64,000 nucleotides of DNA from Cordia subcordata (taxonomy: Eukaryota; Streptophyta; Magnoliopsida; Boraginales; Cordiaceae). The stretch is taken from contig JAPTOF010000020.1 in the NCBI GenBank assembly GCA_028554755.1, forward strand, positions 129,001-193,000, read 5' to 3'. A model generated the notes under the pieces. It worked only from the letters and a program-made list of their open reading frames with translations, ran no database searches and had not been told where the DNA came from. The position numbers and the translations under genes are program-made. Shown piece by piece: positions 24,162 to 35,431 of the stretch (positions within the stretch are counted from its first letter, which is position 1; each line of letters begins with the position of its first letter).

Positions 24162-26335
24162 TCACCCAATCAGTAGCTTGTTTTCATCCAAGAAAGTGTA
24201 AGTGGGCACTTCCAGATTGTAAGGAGCAGGTCCCTTGCGAATCCTACCGGAGATATCATAATGAGAGCCATGACATGGGCAAAACCAACCACCAAAGTCC
24301 CCAGCATTCGGCAAGGGAATGCAACCCAGATGGGTGCACACTCCAATAACTACAAGCCATTCTGGGTTCTTCACCCTCTCGGAGTCCTGCTGGGGGTCAC
24401 GCAGGGAGCCAACATCAACGTTGTTAGCTAATTTGATATCGTCTTCAGTTCGACGACGGATGAAAACCGGCTTCCCACGCCACTTGACGGTAACAGTTGT
24501 TCCAGGTTCGATGCTCGAAAGATCTACCTCAAGGGAGGCAAGGGCAAGAACATCCTTGCTAGCAGACATGCTCAACACAAACTTAAGAATCAGAAGACGG
24601 ATTAATGAAGCATACACAAACCTGCCCCCCGTTAAAACGAAGTAAGCAAATGCCCTTTTGCTGGGGTCACCAGGTGGATAACGTTCGTGGTTGTATTCAT
24701 CATAAACAATTTTCGAGCTAGGATTCTTAGTGGCTGCCACCGTAGCAGGAATTTCAGGAATCAAACCTGTATTATCTGCAGGGGCAAGTGAACCAGACGA
24801 GAAACCTGGAACAGTTTTCAGGAATGGATAAGATATCTTCACAAGCTGTGCCTTGTATCCATAATACAATACAATGGGAGCAGAAAGCTCCTTTAACAGA
24901 ACCCTATAAACAGTACCACATTCTAACAGAAAGCTCAGGGAAGATATCATATCATATATAAGATGAGGATATTGCAAGACATAAGCTGTATCCCTACTTG
25001 AGATGAACCAATAACCAATGTATTTAAACCAAACAAAAAAGCATTCTGTCAATTACCCTGTAGGGAAACCATATGAGCAATAACGGCCTTCACAGAGATG
25101 TTCTTCTACCGAGGGAGGAAAGGAAAGAGTAAAAATCAAGAAAGAGAAGGGCAAGACACACTTCTGTATTCTTCATTGCAAACAGGGCACCAAAACATCA
25201 CTATAAAAGAGTTCCACTAATCACCTTTTGAGTGAAGTCTCAATATAAATTATAACATTTGAGACAAATAGATTGTCTAGAAACTCATGCTCACTAGACT
25301 CACCACAACAAATAATATTTCAAATAGAAAGGGAGAAAACACCTCACTCTTCTTTCTTCTCCTTTTCGTGGCGAAAGTTACAATGAGGTTGAAGTGAGAG
25401 ACACATAATTACTCTCCCTAGGAAGCTAATTTTCTATCATCTGCATATGGCAATTTATCACCTCTGCATCACGTTAAACAAGTTAACTAAAGAAATCACT
25501 ACCTTCTACAAACACGACTAATTCAGTGATATTTGCATTCAGAGTACTGCTAAACAATGAAAAACTCAGTGATATCTGCATTGGTTATGATAACGTCTGT
25601 AGAAAAAAGTAATAAGAGGCTTCACAATGAGGTTACATTATTCATCGTTCATTAACACATACGCTTGACTAGCTACACTTTTCCTCCTGCTGAAAATACA
25701 TTAATATGCCAGTTTCATCTGCATAATGATACCATAACTCAACAGCAGTTGCGAATTTCATCATTCATAAATTGTCAATGACGAACGAAAGATTCAAATA
25801 TATGCATTAGCACAAGAATTAACCTTTCTTGGGAGATATAAGAGAATTAGTGAGCTCGCCACTAGTTTATCAGCCAGAGGAAAGCATACTAGCTTTCAAT
25901 TTACATTTGACAGAGCAAATAAAGTAGAGAAATGAAGCAGAAACGATCTCAAAAATAAAGAAAATAAATCAATATAATCCACATAAGAAATCCATCAATG
26001 TAATTCACACAACTGACACTTAGAATTTATTATTCTTGTTTTAAAGTTTTTTTTTTTAAAAAAAAAAGGAACAGATAGGAAATGAAGAAATGGAGAAGAT
26101 CTGATAAAAGTGGAAGAAAAAGGGGGAAAAAAAAGATGTAAGAACCTCTAATATGATGGAGGAGGAGCAGAGAAGGGAGAGAAAAGGAGGGACGAGAAGC
26201 AGCTGATCTGTTGCATCCATCGTTGGATTGGAGTGGGTTGTTATTGGTGGCGGTGGTGGTGGTGATGAAGGCCGGCGAGGTCTGAGGCAACCATGAAGAC
26301 AAGCAACAAACCCTTCTCCCTGCTACTCTCAACAT
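24162..26335 (-). CDS. Rieske iron-sulfur subunit of mitochondrial cytochrome bc1 complex, copy 1
   Basis: Two exons in transcript order: 26335-26146 and 24805-24162. They encode 277 residues. The protein carries the [2Fe-2S] cluster that takes electrons from ubiquinol and passes them to cytochrome c1 in complex III. The N-terminal 60 residues, starting MLRVAGRR, are basic and Ser/Thr-rich, a mitochondrial presequence. A transmembrane helix lies near [18 protein letters not shown]. Cluster ligands are Cys220 and His222 in CTHLGC and Cys239 and His242 in CPCHGS; Cys225 and Cys241 form the conserved disulfide. The reading frame stays open about 250 bases upstream of the acceptor into the intron, but without homology. 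The donor GTTCTT is weak. It differs from copy 2 by three residues in the exon 2-encoded part and by six codons net in the presequence. Confidence 0.95.
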
Positions 26336-27492
26336 CCTCTTCTTCTCCTTCTTCTTTTCAATTGATTTCTCAGATCCGCTTCTTCTTCTTCTTCTTCCTC
26401 TTCTAATTAGGGTTTTGTTTTTGTTTTCTTTTTTTTGTTTTTCCCCTCTTTTAGCTCCCAAGACTGGTGACGTGTATATGTTCTATCCTATATATGTTTA
26501 TATCTATTATTATTAATTATTAATTATTATGAATATAACTAGTTTCTTCCTAAGCGCTATAATAATAACAATAAATCTATCTAATTTATATACTATTACC
26601 GCGGCTTCTGAGTTGTCGTTGAGAGAAAACGGGAAGTTTTTCTACACGTGTCTCTGCAAGGGCCTGTTTGGGTGAAAAAAAACACCACATCCTTTTCTTA
26701 ATAGGTATTTGATTAGATTTCCAAAACATTAAAATTTTGAAAAAAAAAACTAATTTTTACTTTTTTAAAAAACTAAAAATTTTTAACTTCTTAAAAAATA
26801 CTTGATCAAAAGTTATAGGAAAAATAATTCTAAAAAAAGTCAATCCAAAGAACCCCAACTCAACTTGTTGCACAGCTGTTCAGAATTTTAATTTTAATGA
26901 ATTCCTGATCTTGCATAATTCTTTCTTTTTTGTTTTTAAAGCTGCTGCTTCATCAACTATGGCTCAATTCCCGAATTGGACGCAACTGTGCATCATCACC
27001 AGTCTCCGATCCGTGTGTACAGACGATTCTCTCTTCCCACCTTCAACTTAGACCACAACTGAGGCATAATTCTCACTTTGACACATGCAATGCAACTATG
27101 AAAGATATCACAATAAGAATGGATCAATTGTAGAAACAACAGCAGAGCAAAGAAGCATTCTTCCCCAAAAAAAAAAATAGAATATATATATATAGACACA
27201 TACATACATACATATTCGTGCAACACGAACCATCTAAAATTATCAAAATACTTCAAAAGTGTGTTTGTATTATTCAAAACTGCATGGCCTGTCTCCAGAC
27301 CACCCAAGCAAACAATATCCCACTTATATGCAGCAGTCTGAAAGGCCAAAATATTTAAGTACAGAACAAAGACATATTAGGAGAAGGGGTCGTAATGACA
27401 CAAGTAAACATCTGTTCCCTCAGGTCCTCAAGTAAAAAAAGATTAAATATACTACTAGCTCCGGCCGTTGCAACAACTTCCTCTCAGAACCC
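26336..27492. other. Spacer between the two Rieske genes
   Basis: Holds the promoter of copy 1 (26336 to about 26640, with conserved AGGGTTTTGTTT-like leader sequence), a MITE-like insert (26660-26855) and, from about 27025, the 3' flank of copy 2. No other coding region seen. Confidence 0.5.
26660..26855. mobile_element. MITE-like element related to the 226-bp family
   Basis: The left end GGGCCTGTTTGGGTG and the right end AAAGTCAATCCAAAGAACCC form imperfect inverted repeats like those of copies A-C, with an A/T-rich interior. CAA flanks both sides and could be the target duplication. It is about 30 bp shorter than the 226-bp copies. Confidence 0.55.
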
Positions 27493-29887
27493 TCACCCAA
27501 TCAGTAGCTTGTTTTCATCCAAGAAGCTGTAAGTGGGCACTTCCAGATTGTAGGGAGCAGGTCCCTTGCGAATCCTACCAGAGATATCATAATGAGACCC
27601 GTGACATGGGCAAAACCAACCACCAAAGTCCCCTGCATTCGGCAATGGAATGCAACCCAGATGGGTGCACACTCCAATAACTACAAGCCATTCTGGGTTC
27701 TTCACCCTCTCAGAGTCCTGTTGGGGGTCACGCAGGGAACCGACATCAACACTGTTGGCTAATTTGATATCATCTTCAGTTCGACGACGGATGAAAACCG
27801 GCTTCCCACGCCACTTGACGGTAACAGTTGTTCCAGGTTCGATGCTCGAAAGATCTACCTCAAGGGAGGCAAGGGCAAGAACATCCTTGCTAGCAGACAT
27901 GCTCAACACAAACTTAAGAATCAGAAGACGGATTAATGAAGCATACACAAACCTGCCCCCAGTTAAAACGAAGTAAGCAAATGCCCTTTTGCTGGGGTCA
28001 CCAGGTGGATAACGTTCGTGGTTGTATTCATCATAAACAATTTTCGAGCTAGGATTCTTAAAGGCTGCCACCGTAGCAGGAATTTCAGGAATCAAACCTG
28101 TATTATCTGCAGGGGCAAGTGAACCAGACGAGAAACCTGGAACAGTTTTGAGGAATGGATAAGATATCTTCACAAGCTGTGCCTTGTATCCATAATACAA
28201 TATAATGACAGCAGAAAGCTCCTTCAACAGAACCCTACAAACAGTACTACATTCTAACAGAAAGCTCAGGGAAGATATCATATATAAGAAGAGGATATTG
28301 CAAGACACAAGCTGTATGCCTACTTGAGATAAACCAATAACCAATGTATTTAAAAACAACCAAAAGAGCATCCTGTCAATTACCCAAGGAACTTTATGAG
28401 TAATTATGACCTTCACAGAGGTGTTCTTTGTCCGAGACAGGAACGGAGAGAGTGAAAATCAGGAAAGAGAAGGGCAAGAAAAACTTCCATATTCCTCATT
28501 GCAAATAGGGCAGCCAAATATAATAATCACATTTTGAGTGAAGTCTCGTTAAAAATTGTAAGATTTCAGATGAATATATTCCCTACAAACTCACATATTA
28601 GACTTGCCACAACAAATTAAATTTAAAAAGGGGGGAGAAAACGCTTCTTCTTTTTTCTTCTCCTTTTCATGGTGAAAGTTGTAATGAGGTTAAAGTGAGA
28701 AACAGATAATTATCCTCCCTAGGAAGCTAAATTTTTATGTCTGCATATAGCAATTTATGGTCTCTGCAGTACGTCAAACAAGTTTTATTAAAGAAATGAA
28801 TACTTTCTACAACGGGCAGTTTACTAAAATATGTCAGGCATTTAGATTGTTTCTAAACATAACAAACTCAGTGGTATTTGCATCGTTCAAGATAGCAATA
28901 TCTGTAGAAAAAAATAATATGAGATCAAATTTCTCATCCTTCAACCTTGATAACACATATGCTTGACTAGCTACAACCTCTCTCCAGATGAAAATACACT
29001 ACTATGCTAGTTTTATCTAGTGTGTTCTTCATTACGACACCATATCTCAACAGTGGTTGTGGATTTCATCATCCATATATCATCAATGACGAAGAAAGAC
29101 TCAAAGATATCCATAAGTACAACAATTAACTTCTATGGGGTGATATAGAAGAATTACTGAGCCCAACAGTATAGCTCATCAGCTAGAGGAAAGCAAATTA
29201 GAAGTCCATTTACATTTGACAGGGCAAATAAAGGAGATAAATGAAGCAGAAACGATCCCAAAATCAAGAAAACAAATCAGTATTATCCATACAAGAAATC
29301 CATCAAAGTAGAAGCTTGAAAGACACATTTATCGAAAATAATTCTCCCTATTTGGCGTTTCTAGTACTAGGGAGGCTTCAGATTGAAAAAGAAACAAAAT
29401 TTTTTCCGTCTCATGCAAGCTAAATTTAAAAGGGAGCTCGATGCACATCACTCCTCTATGCACCGACTCCAGTATGACGACTTTGGTTCTCAGTCACGCC
29501 GCCACCACTCATAAGGATGTTTAACGTTGAGGTCCCATTATCATGTGAGCTAAATGAATCGAAGAAAATGTGAAGACATAAATTTCTTTGAAAATCCACA
29601 TCTATAAATACCCACGCACAACTTGAAACTTAGAACTCTGATGTGGAAAAAAAAAAAAAAAAGGAACAGATAGGAAATGGAAGAAATAGAAAAAAGCAGA
29701 AGATCTGATAAGGACCTCTGATTTGATGGAGGAGGAACAAAGAGGGGGCAGAAATGGAGGGAGGAGAAGCAGCTGATCTGTTGCCTCCGTCGAAGATTTC
29801 GAGTGGGTTGTTACTGTTGTTGTTGATGAAGGCCGGCGAGGTCCGAGGCAACCATGATGACACCCTTCTCCCTGCTACTCTCAACAT
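27493..29887 (-). CDS. Rieske iron-sulfur subunit of mitochondrial cytochrome bc1 complex, copy 2
   Basis: Two exons in transcript order: 29887-29716 and 28136-27493. They encode 271 residues, close to the 265-272 of other plant Rieske proteins. Role and architecture are as for copy 1: presequence starting MLRVAGRR, one transmembrane helix, then the soluble cluster domain. Ligands are Cys214/His216 and Cys233/His236; the disulfide is Cys219-Cys235. Both genes keep every catalytic residue, so both should be functional. Exon 2 differs from copy 1 at about 19 of 644 bases by eye; protein changes are Asn/Ser in NNVDVG, Thr/Phe in VAATKN and Thr/Ser near the C-terminus. The donor GTCCTT is as weak as in copy 1, so weakness predates the duplication. 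Confidence 0.95.
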
Positions 29888-30414
29888 CCTCTTCCTCTAT
29901 TGAATTGATTTCTCAGATGCGCTCCTTCTTCCTCTTCTAATTAGGGTTTTCTTTTGTTTCCACTTTCCTCTTTAGGCCAAATATGTGTAACATCTGTATG
30001 TATGTATGTATGTATATATACACATATATATTTGTTCTTATTTACATAAAAATGGCATTTTTCATAGTGAAAAATGTACATTAAAATATATCTTAATTTT
30101 TTGGATGTGTCCAAATATTCTTTTTTACTTTTTATATTTCATTTACATTGCAATAATTAATATTTTTTATCATTGATAACTTAATAAAAATATTTAAAAT
30201 ATAAAGTAACCTTTTAATTTTGATCTTTAATGTTACATGAAACAACATAATTTTTCCTTTATTTTCTTCAACATTTTTATAGTGGAAAGTACAGTATTCT
30301 AGTAAATTTTGAATAGTACACTGCCACGAATATTTGATTTTTCGTCTTTGTTTGATACATGGATGAGTGTTTCTTTTTTTTATTTAAATTTTAGTAACGA
30401 AAATATCATGTTAT

Positions 30415-30715
30415 TTTTATCACCTCATTTCACCTCTTACTTAACAAGCTTAGTTAGATTCCAAGTAAGCTTTTGTTTGAAAATATCTCTCTCCCTTTTT
30501 AATCATTTTCTCACTCTTTTTTATTTTATTCTCTTCTTCATTTCCTTTTTTTCTTTCCTTTAATTAAGTTTCATTCTTTATTTTCTTTCTCTTTTTGTTT
30601 TTCTCTACCATAGTCTATTTTCTTCAAACTCCTTCTCTCTTTTCTATTCTTTATCTATTTCGACAAATCTCTTCAAAAAACATAATACTATTGAAAGTAA
30701 CACCACGATGATTCA
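30415..30715 (+). repeat. Left arm of a compound inverted repeat
   Basis: A pyrimidine-rich stretch that aligns with the reverse complement of 31511-31820. Landmarks shared in order are CACCTC-TACTT, CTCTACCA-AGTCT, TTCTTCAAACT and GTAACACCACGATGATTCA (one mismatch in the partner). Low complexity inflates similarity, but the landmark words are specific. Confidence 0.65.
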
Positions 30716-30744
30716 TTTTCTTTGTCCAAAAATCTAATGGAAGG

Positions 30745-30862
30745 GGGTTGGGTGCTTAGCTTTTTAAATCATCAAGGGGTTGGGCGTGTCTTTTGAGATC
30801 ACCAGTGCTGAATATGCATTTCACCAAAGTATAGAGGGTAAGACGCTATTTACCAATAACAT
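30745..30862 (+). repeat. Direct repeat, copy 1, inside the inverted repeat
   Basis: Shares TGCTTAG, TCAAGGGGTT, GGG-GTGTCTTTTGA and GCGCTATTTACC-like words in the same order and orientation with 31312-31432, about 570 bases downstream. Confidence 0.7.
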
Positions 30863-31311
30863 AAATAATAACAATCTAAGTTTTGTAAACACTCTTTAAG
30901 ACTCTCTAATACTTACATAGTTAGTCACTGACATATCACTAGTCTCCAATAAATGGCCTGGCACTAGAAAGTACATAGAAATGTTTGATTTCTGCCCACC
31001 AACCTTCTTATACATGGATACAAAGTGAAATGTGTTCAACAAGTCTAGTGAAAATTTGTAAAATGCCTGGTTTCTAACCCCCCCCCCCCAAATATATATA
31101 TGTTAATGTGTGTCAATTCACAACCTCGAAAGTGGTTTGGAGATTCGGGCTTGGAACTTGAAAGGAGTTTGGGGATCAGGGCTTGAAGTCCAATTGGGGA
31201 TTTTTTTTCTTCTATCTTATACAATGTGTTCGAAGTAGGCCTTGTATTTATTCAATTGGCATTAAAGTCTTTTTGCCTATCCCATTACTAAAGACATGCT
31301 TAATTAAAAAA

Positions 31312-31432
31312 TGGGGGGTGTGTGCTTAGTTTTTGAAACCGTCAAGGGGTTTGGGTGTGTCTTTTGAAACTATGGGGTTGAATGTACACTTTTAACAAAT
31401 CATGTAGAGTAGGGCGCTATTTACCCTTATTA
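31312..31432 (+). repeat. Direct repeat, copy 2, inside the inverted repeat
   Basis: Partner of 30745-30862. About 120 bases, moderately diverged (roughly three-quarters identical by eye). Confidence 0.7.
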
Positions 31433-31510
31433 TTTTTGTTGTGAAAATAATAAAAAATAGAAAACACACAAACCAAATAAAACATAATTAATGTTTCTAA
31501 AGATTTATAG

Positions 31511-31820
31511 TGAATCATTGTGGTGTTACTTTTAATGGTGTTATAGTACTTGAAAAGATTTGTAGAATAGTGGGTTGAAATAGATAAAGAGAGAAGATAA
31601 GAGAAGGGAGGGAGAAGTTTGAAGAAAAAGACTGGTAGAGATAAACAAAGATAACGAAAATAAATGGGGAAACTTTAGTCGAGGGAGGGAAAGAAAAAAT
31701 AAAAGAAAAAAAGAAAGAGAACAAAGAAAAAAAAAGGTGTTTTAAAAATGAGCTTAGTTGGCATAAGCATGCAAAGTAGGAGGTGAAAATAAGATGATAA
31801 AAAAAGGTGAAATTTAGCAT
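31511..31820 (-). repeat. Right arm of a compound inverted repeat
   Basis: Reverse-complement partner of 30415-30715. The open frame on its minus strand is a by-product of the pyrimidine-rich strand (F/S/L-rich) and is not a gene. Confidence 0.65.
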
Positions 31821-33236
31821 TACTCTTAAATCTTGAGAGGGATGTCACGTAGCACCACCTGTAATGTCCCTCATTGTTTATAAGAGTGATTTTTTACTTA
31901 TTTATAAATGGGCAGTGTGTGTATAATTACTAACTTTGATTAAATATTTTTGGCCTCTTGGAGTGTAGGAGTTATGTGAGCCAAAGTACTACACTAAGTG
32001 TGCGGTGTGAACCACTTTTACTTCTTTATTTTTCATACCCTTTTTCAGTAATTAATGTCTATTTTTTAAGAATTTGATAAAAGAATCTAAAAAAAAAGTA
32101 GCTTTATTTTAACCTTTTGTTCTAAAACTGATAAAAAATTTATTAGGTATAAAATATAAGTTCTATAAATTATCAAATTATTTCATTTATAAAATCGTTT
32201 TGTATTTAATTATATGCTCGTCTAGATTACACAAAATATAAAAATATATAATACGTATAATATTACACGAGTCAATATACTAATAATACAATGAAATGAT
32301 TTTAGTACACTTCCCTACCGATTGATCCACATTTAAATTTACATTACATATTATTCAATTCCTAAAAGAAGTAATCACTAAAAATGATAATTTATTATAA
32401 TGATAATTAAAAATAATAAAATTTTAAATTAATAAAAATAGTAATAGGTGTAATGTTACACTCATTAAATACGATCGAGTGTGTTTGAATAAGATTTTCC
32501 AGGTGGCATTTTCTAAAAGTAACATTCATTGTGATTGCACCAGCTACCCTCGTGGCATTCAATCTTTGTTTGCTTTAACAAATATGTAGTTGATAAAAGA
32601 TGACTAACGTGAATAAAAAACAAACGATGGCACTACAATGATTACGATTTACGAGCAAGCAGACATGCAAGTGGTATTTTTTTAATTGCAAAATTAAACT
32701 GTACTTCTCATAGAAGTTATGGAGAGATTGTAAATTAATACGAGGAAGTAAATGTCGGATTGCACTCCCAAATGGTGTTAACAGGCAAAGCTAGTGTACT
32801 GTAAGTCCTTTATTGTTGTTATTCAATTGCAATTTTGTCATTATTATTTTAATACTTTATATTAAATTTCACATATAAAATCAAATTAGTTATTAAGATC
32901 ATATAATAGCTCAAGTAGTTGAGACTATTTCTCTCCGTGTGAAGTCATAAGCTCATTGTGGGGGTTTTTAGAAAAAAATAAAAAAAATTAAAAATTAAAT
33001 CAATTCTTATTATTTGAAAAAAGTAATGTTATTGTCCTCAATATCCTATCACAAAACTACTCAAATTAGTTATAGTAACTAATATGAATATCTCGAAGGT
33101 GATCTTCGATCTAAAATGGTTGAGGAGTAGGTCTTGATTTAATCCTTTCTTTCTTCCCATTTTTGTCCTCCATATACCTGCTCAATTGGGACCTCCTCCC
33201 TTCTCGTTTCTAGGATGTCCTTTTCTTTTCTTTTTT

Positions 33237-33425
33237 GGTCAAAGAGATTTCATTAAACAGAAGAAAATACAAAGAGCAAATTAGCAAACCCCTGTTGGAT
33301 GCTTGTCTGCAATCAAAAGTTGTAGTAGTGGAGGGAGGATATTTGCAGACTAATTACGAGGCAAAGTTCCTGAAACCATTTTCTTTACAATCCAATCAGC
33401 AGGGCAATTAGTACTAGGCGTCCCT
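33237..33425 (-). pseudogene. Relic of a LINE-type ORF end (RNase H-like C-terminus)
   Basis: On the minus strand the stretch translates to words such as STNCPADWIVKKMVSGTLP, which look like the end of the RNase H-like domain of plant non-LTR retrotransposons or their derived genes. A stop follows. The sequence then ends in a T-rich + strand preceded by GGTCAAAGAGATTTCATT, typical of LINE 3' ends. No upstream reverse transcriptase is present, consistent with 5' truncation. Confidence 0.45.
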
Positions 33426-33789
33426 TGAGAGAACGTCTAGTTGGTTTGAAATCAATAATTGATGCTTTGTTAAATGAAGAAGAAGTTTGTTTCAAGAAAA
33501 CAATAGAGATTAATTTGATTTGTCTTTGTGAAATGTTGAGGGTAAAATTCAAATATTCATAATAATAAAGACTAAATAAAATTGAAAAAAAAAATGCAAT
33601 AACGTTTGGGACCTTTTGAGTAATTAATCCGTTAAAGTAGTTTAAAATCATCCACAACTTAATTCTCACTTTGTCATCGTTTTTTGATGATAAACAAAAT
33701 ACCATAACCAATTATTTTAAAATTGACAAAATCACTCCTGTCAATTAAAAATGATACAAAATAATTATTAAGTTATAATTGAATAGCTA

Positions 33790-34440
33790 AAAGCTCTTCG
33801 AAAAAATAACATAGATTTTGGATAATCACATGCTAACTTCGCTTTAGATATCTGTATTGATGAAGTCCAATTTTTACCAGTACCGTTATAGTAGTCGGAG
33901 CTCTATAAAAAGAGCAAACCACGGTGCTTTTTACCTTGAAATAACGTCTGATGGTCAAGTTAATAGTTTATTTAGAGAAAAAAATTAGAGAATTTTTTAG
34001 TGAAGAAGAAGGGCAAGATTTACTCTGCCTTACCTTGGGCAATTGAGAGGGGTATTTATAAGGTTAGTCCACGGGTAGGTTTGATGATGCCGATGGCCCC
34101 CTGTTGGCCAACTCTCCCCGTCTCTTTGTGAGAAAAATGAGGCAAGGATAGGACCCTAAGCGAAGTAACAGTCCTAGTTAGGTCGGCTTTAGGTTAGGCT
34201 AGACATGCCCATTTCGTGAACGTAACTTCTCCGAGGTCCATAGTTGTCTTACCATCTACCATTCTCTAGATACCTGTTGGGTGTAGACCTGCTCTGGGCA
34301 AGTATCACTACAGATGTGCTTTGGACGAGGTTTGTTGTGGGCCTATCTCCAGTGAAGTCAGGTTTTGCACGCTCATCTATCATTCGAATGTGATGTGTTA
34401 CAACGGTGTATTTATTGTTATGCCCTATCTCCCTATCAAG
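33790..34440. mobile_element. LTR-like non-coding repeat relic
   Basis: Higher in GC than its surroundings and without open frames. Phrases such as TCTGATGGTCAAGTTAATAG, GGGGTATTTATAAGGTTAG and CGATGGCCCCCTGTTGGCC resemble long terminal repeats of plant Gypsy-type elements that I have seen in other genomes. I could not find a second LTR, a primer-binding site or clean target duplications, so at best this is a solo LTR or fragment. Confidence 0.35.
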
Positions 34441-35431
34441 TAAAATTTAGTTATTTTGATTGAGAGTTTATATTTATTAAAAAACATTAAAAGATTCTAA
34501 TATTATATTTAGATCCCAATACAAAATTCAAGAATATTACATACTTTTCAGTTAATAAAAAAAAAGTGCATGCTAAATATAAGCCTAAAAAACTAGTACA
34601 TTAAGAAAATTTTGCACAAAAATACAAATGTAATAAAAAGGAGACGGGGATTTTTCTTGTTAGAAAAGAGATCAAAATCAACTATACGGTAATAATAAAA
34701 TCAACTATACGGTAATTATTTTTGGTGAAGTCTCACTTACATTCTTTGTTCAATAAAATAAGCAACTAGTGTAGGATAATCTCGATCAGAGGGAGTGAAA
34801 TAGATTTATCCAAGCCCATGGTTTTGGACATTTTCTTTTGACGCACGAAAATAAACACATTTGTAGCCAAAAAATAAAAGAAAAAAGAAAAAGAAAAAAA
34901 CATAAAGACGTGCATGGGAGAGGGGCCCCAAGACCCCAAAATTACGGAGTGCTGGAAAATAGCTGGGACGTGACAATGACTTATTTAATAGCTTATTACT
35001 ATTTGTTGAAGAAATTGACAGTGGCTGCTTATGCTTATTATTAGCTTTTTCTGGTTAAAAAAAAAAAAACTTAAAAATACGGCAGAAGAGGGAAAAATTC
35101 AAAATTTTAGCCCAAAAATTTCCCATTTGGAAATCCCGCGCGCCACCACCACTAACTAGACCCCCTCGGCATCCTCCCCCTCCCATCCCCACCTTAAATA
35201 AATGTTCATTATGCTTATTCATTTATATTATAATAATATATTATTATATAACAATATAATATATATACATCTATATATACACACACAGAGTCACACATAC
35301 CTAAACCACCTTTCGTGCTTAGCCAAACGTCACCCCTCTAATCCACTGTTGATTTTCCAGAGGCCATTCATTACTTTACTTGGTGTTGTGCGTGTTTGAA
35401 CATTCACTTTTACACTACACTACGCCCCTTG

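Larger units (their letters stand above)
23640..29960 (-). repeat. Tandem segmental duplication carrying the Rieske gene
   Basis: About 23640-26450 and about 27025-29960 are related throughout: 3' flank, exon 2, the whole long intron, exon 1 and the start of the promoter. Exon 2 is displaced by exactly 3331 bases. The copies differ by several percent plus indels in non-coding parts. A 196-bp MITE-like insert (26660-26855) lies between the copies. Confidence 0.85.
29888..35431. other. Gene-free repeat block upstream of Rieske copy 2 and ORTHRUS
   Basis: The largest spacer in the window. It contains the Rieske copy 2 promoter (to about 30000), a compound inverted/direct repeat (30415-31820), AT-rich DNA without features I can name (about 31860-33200), a LINE-type RNase H relic (33237-33425), an LTR-like non-coding stretch (about 33790-34440) and the ORTHRUS promoter. 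A small direct repeat of about 20 bases sits near 34676-34715. No intact gene seen. Confidence 0.55.

Noticed and set aside
24319..24645. 108-residue open frame antisense to Rieske exon 2, identical in predicted protein to one at 27650-27976
   Set aside because: The identity follows from the near-identical duplicated exon on the other strand; no independent coding signal.
30309..30563. 84-residue F/S/L-rich frame
   Set aside because: Pyrimidine-rich arm of the inverted repeat; composition explains the absence of stops.
32905..33000. tRNA-like A-box words (TAGCTCAAGTAGTTGAG) suggesting another SINE
   Set aside because: No convincing B box, tail or target duplication.
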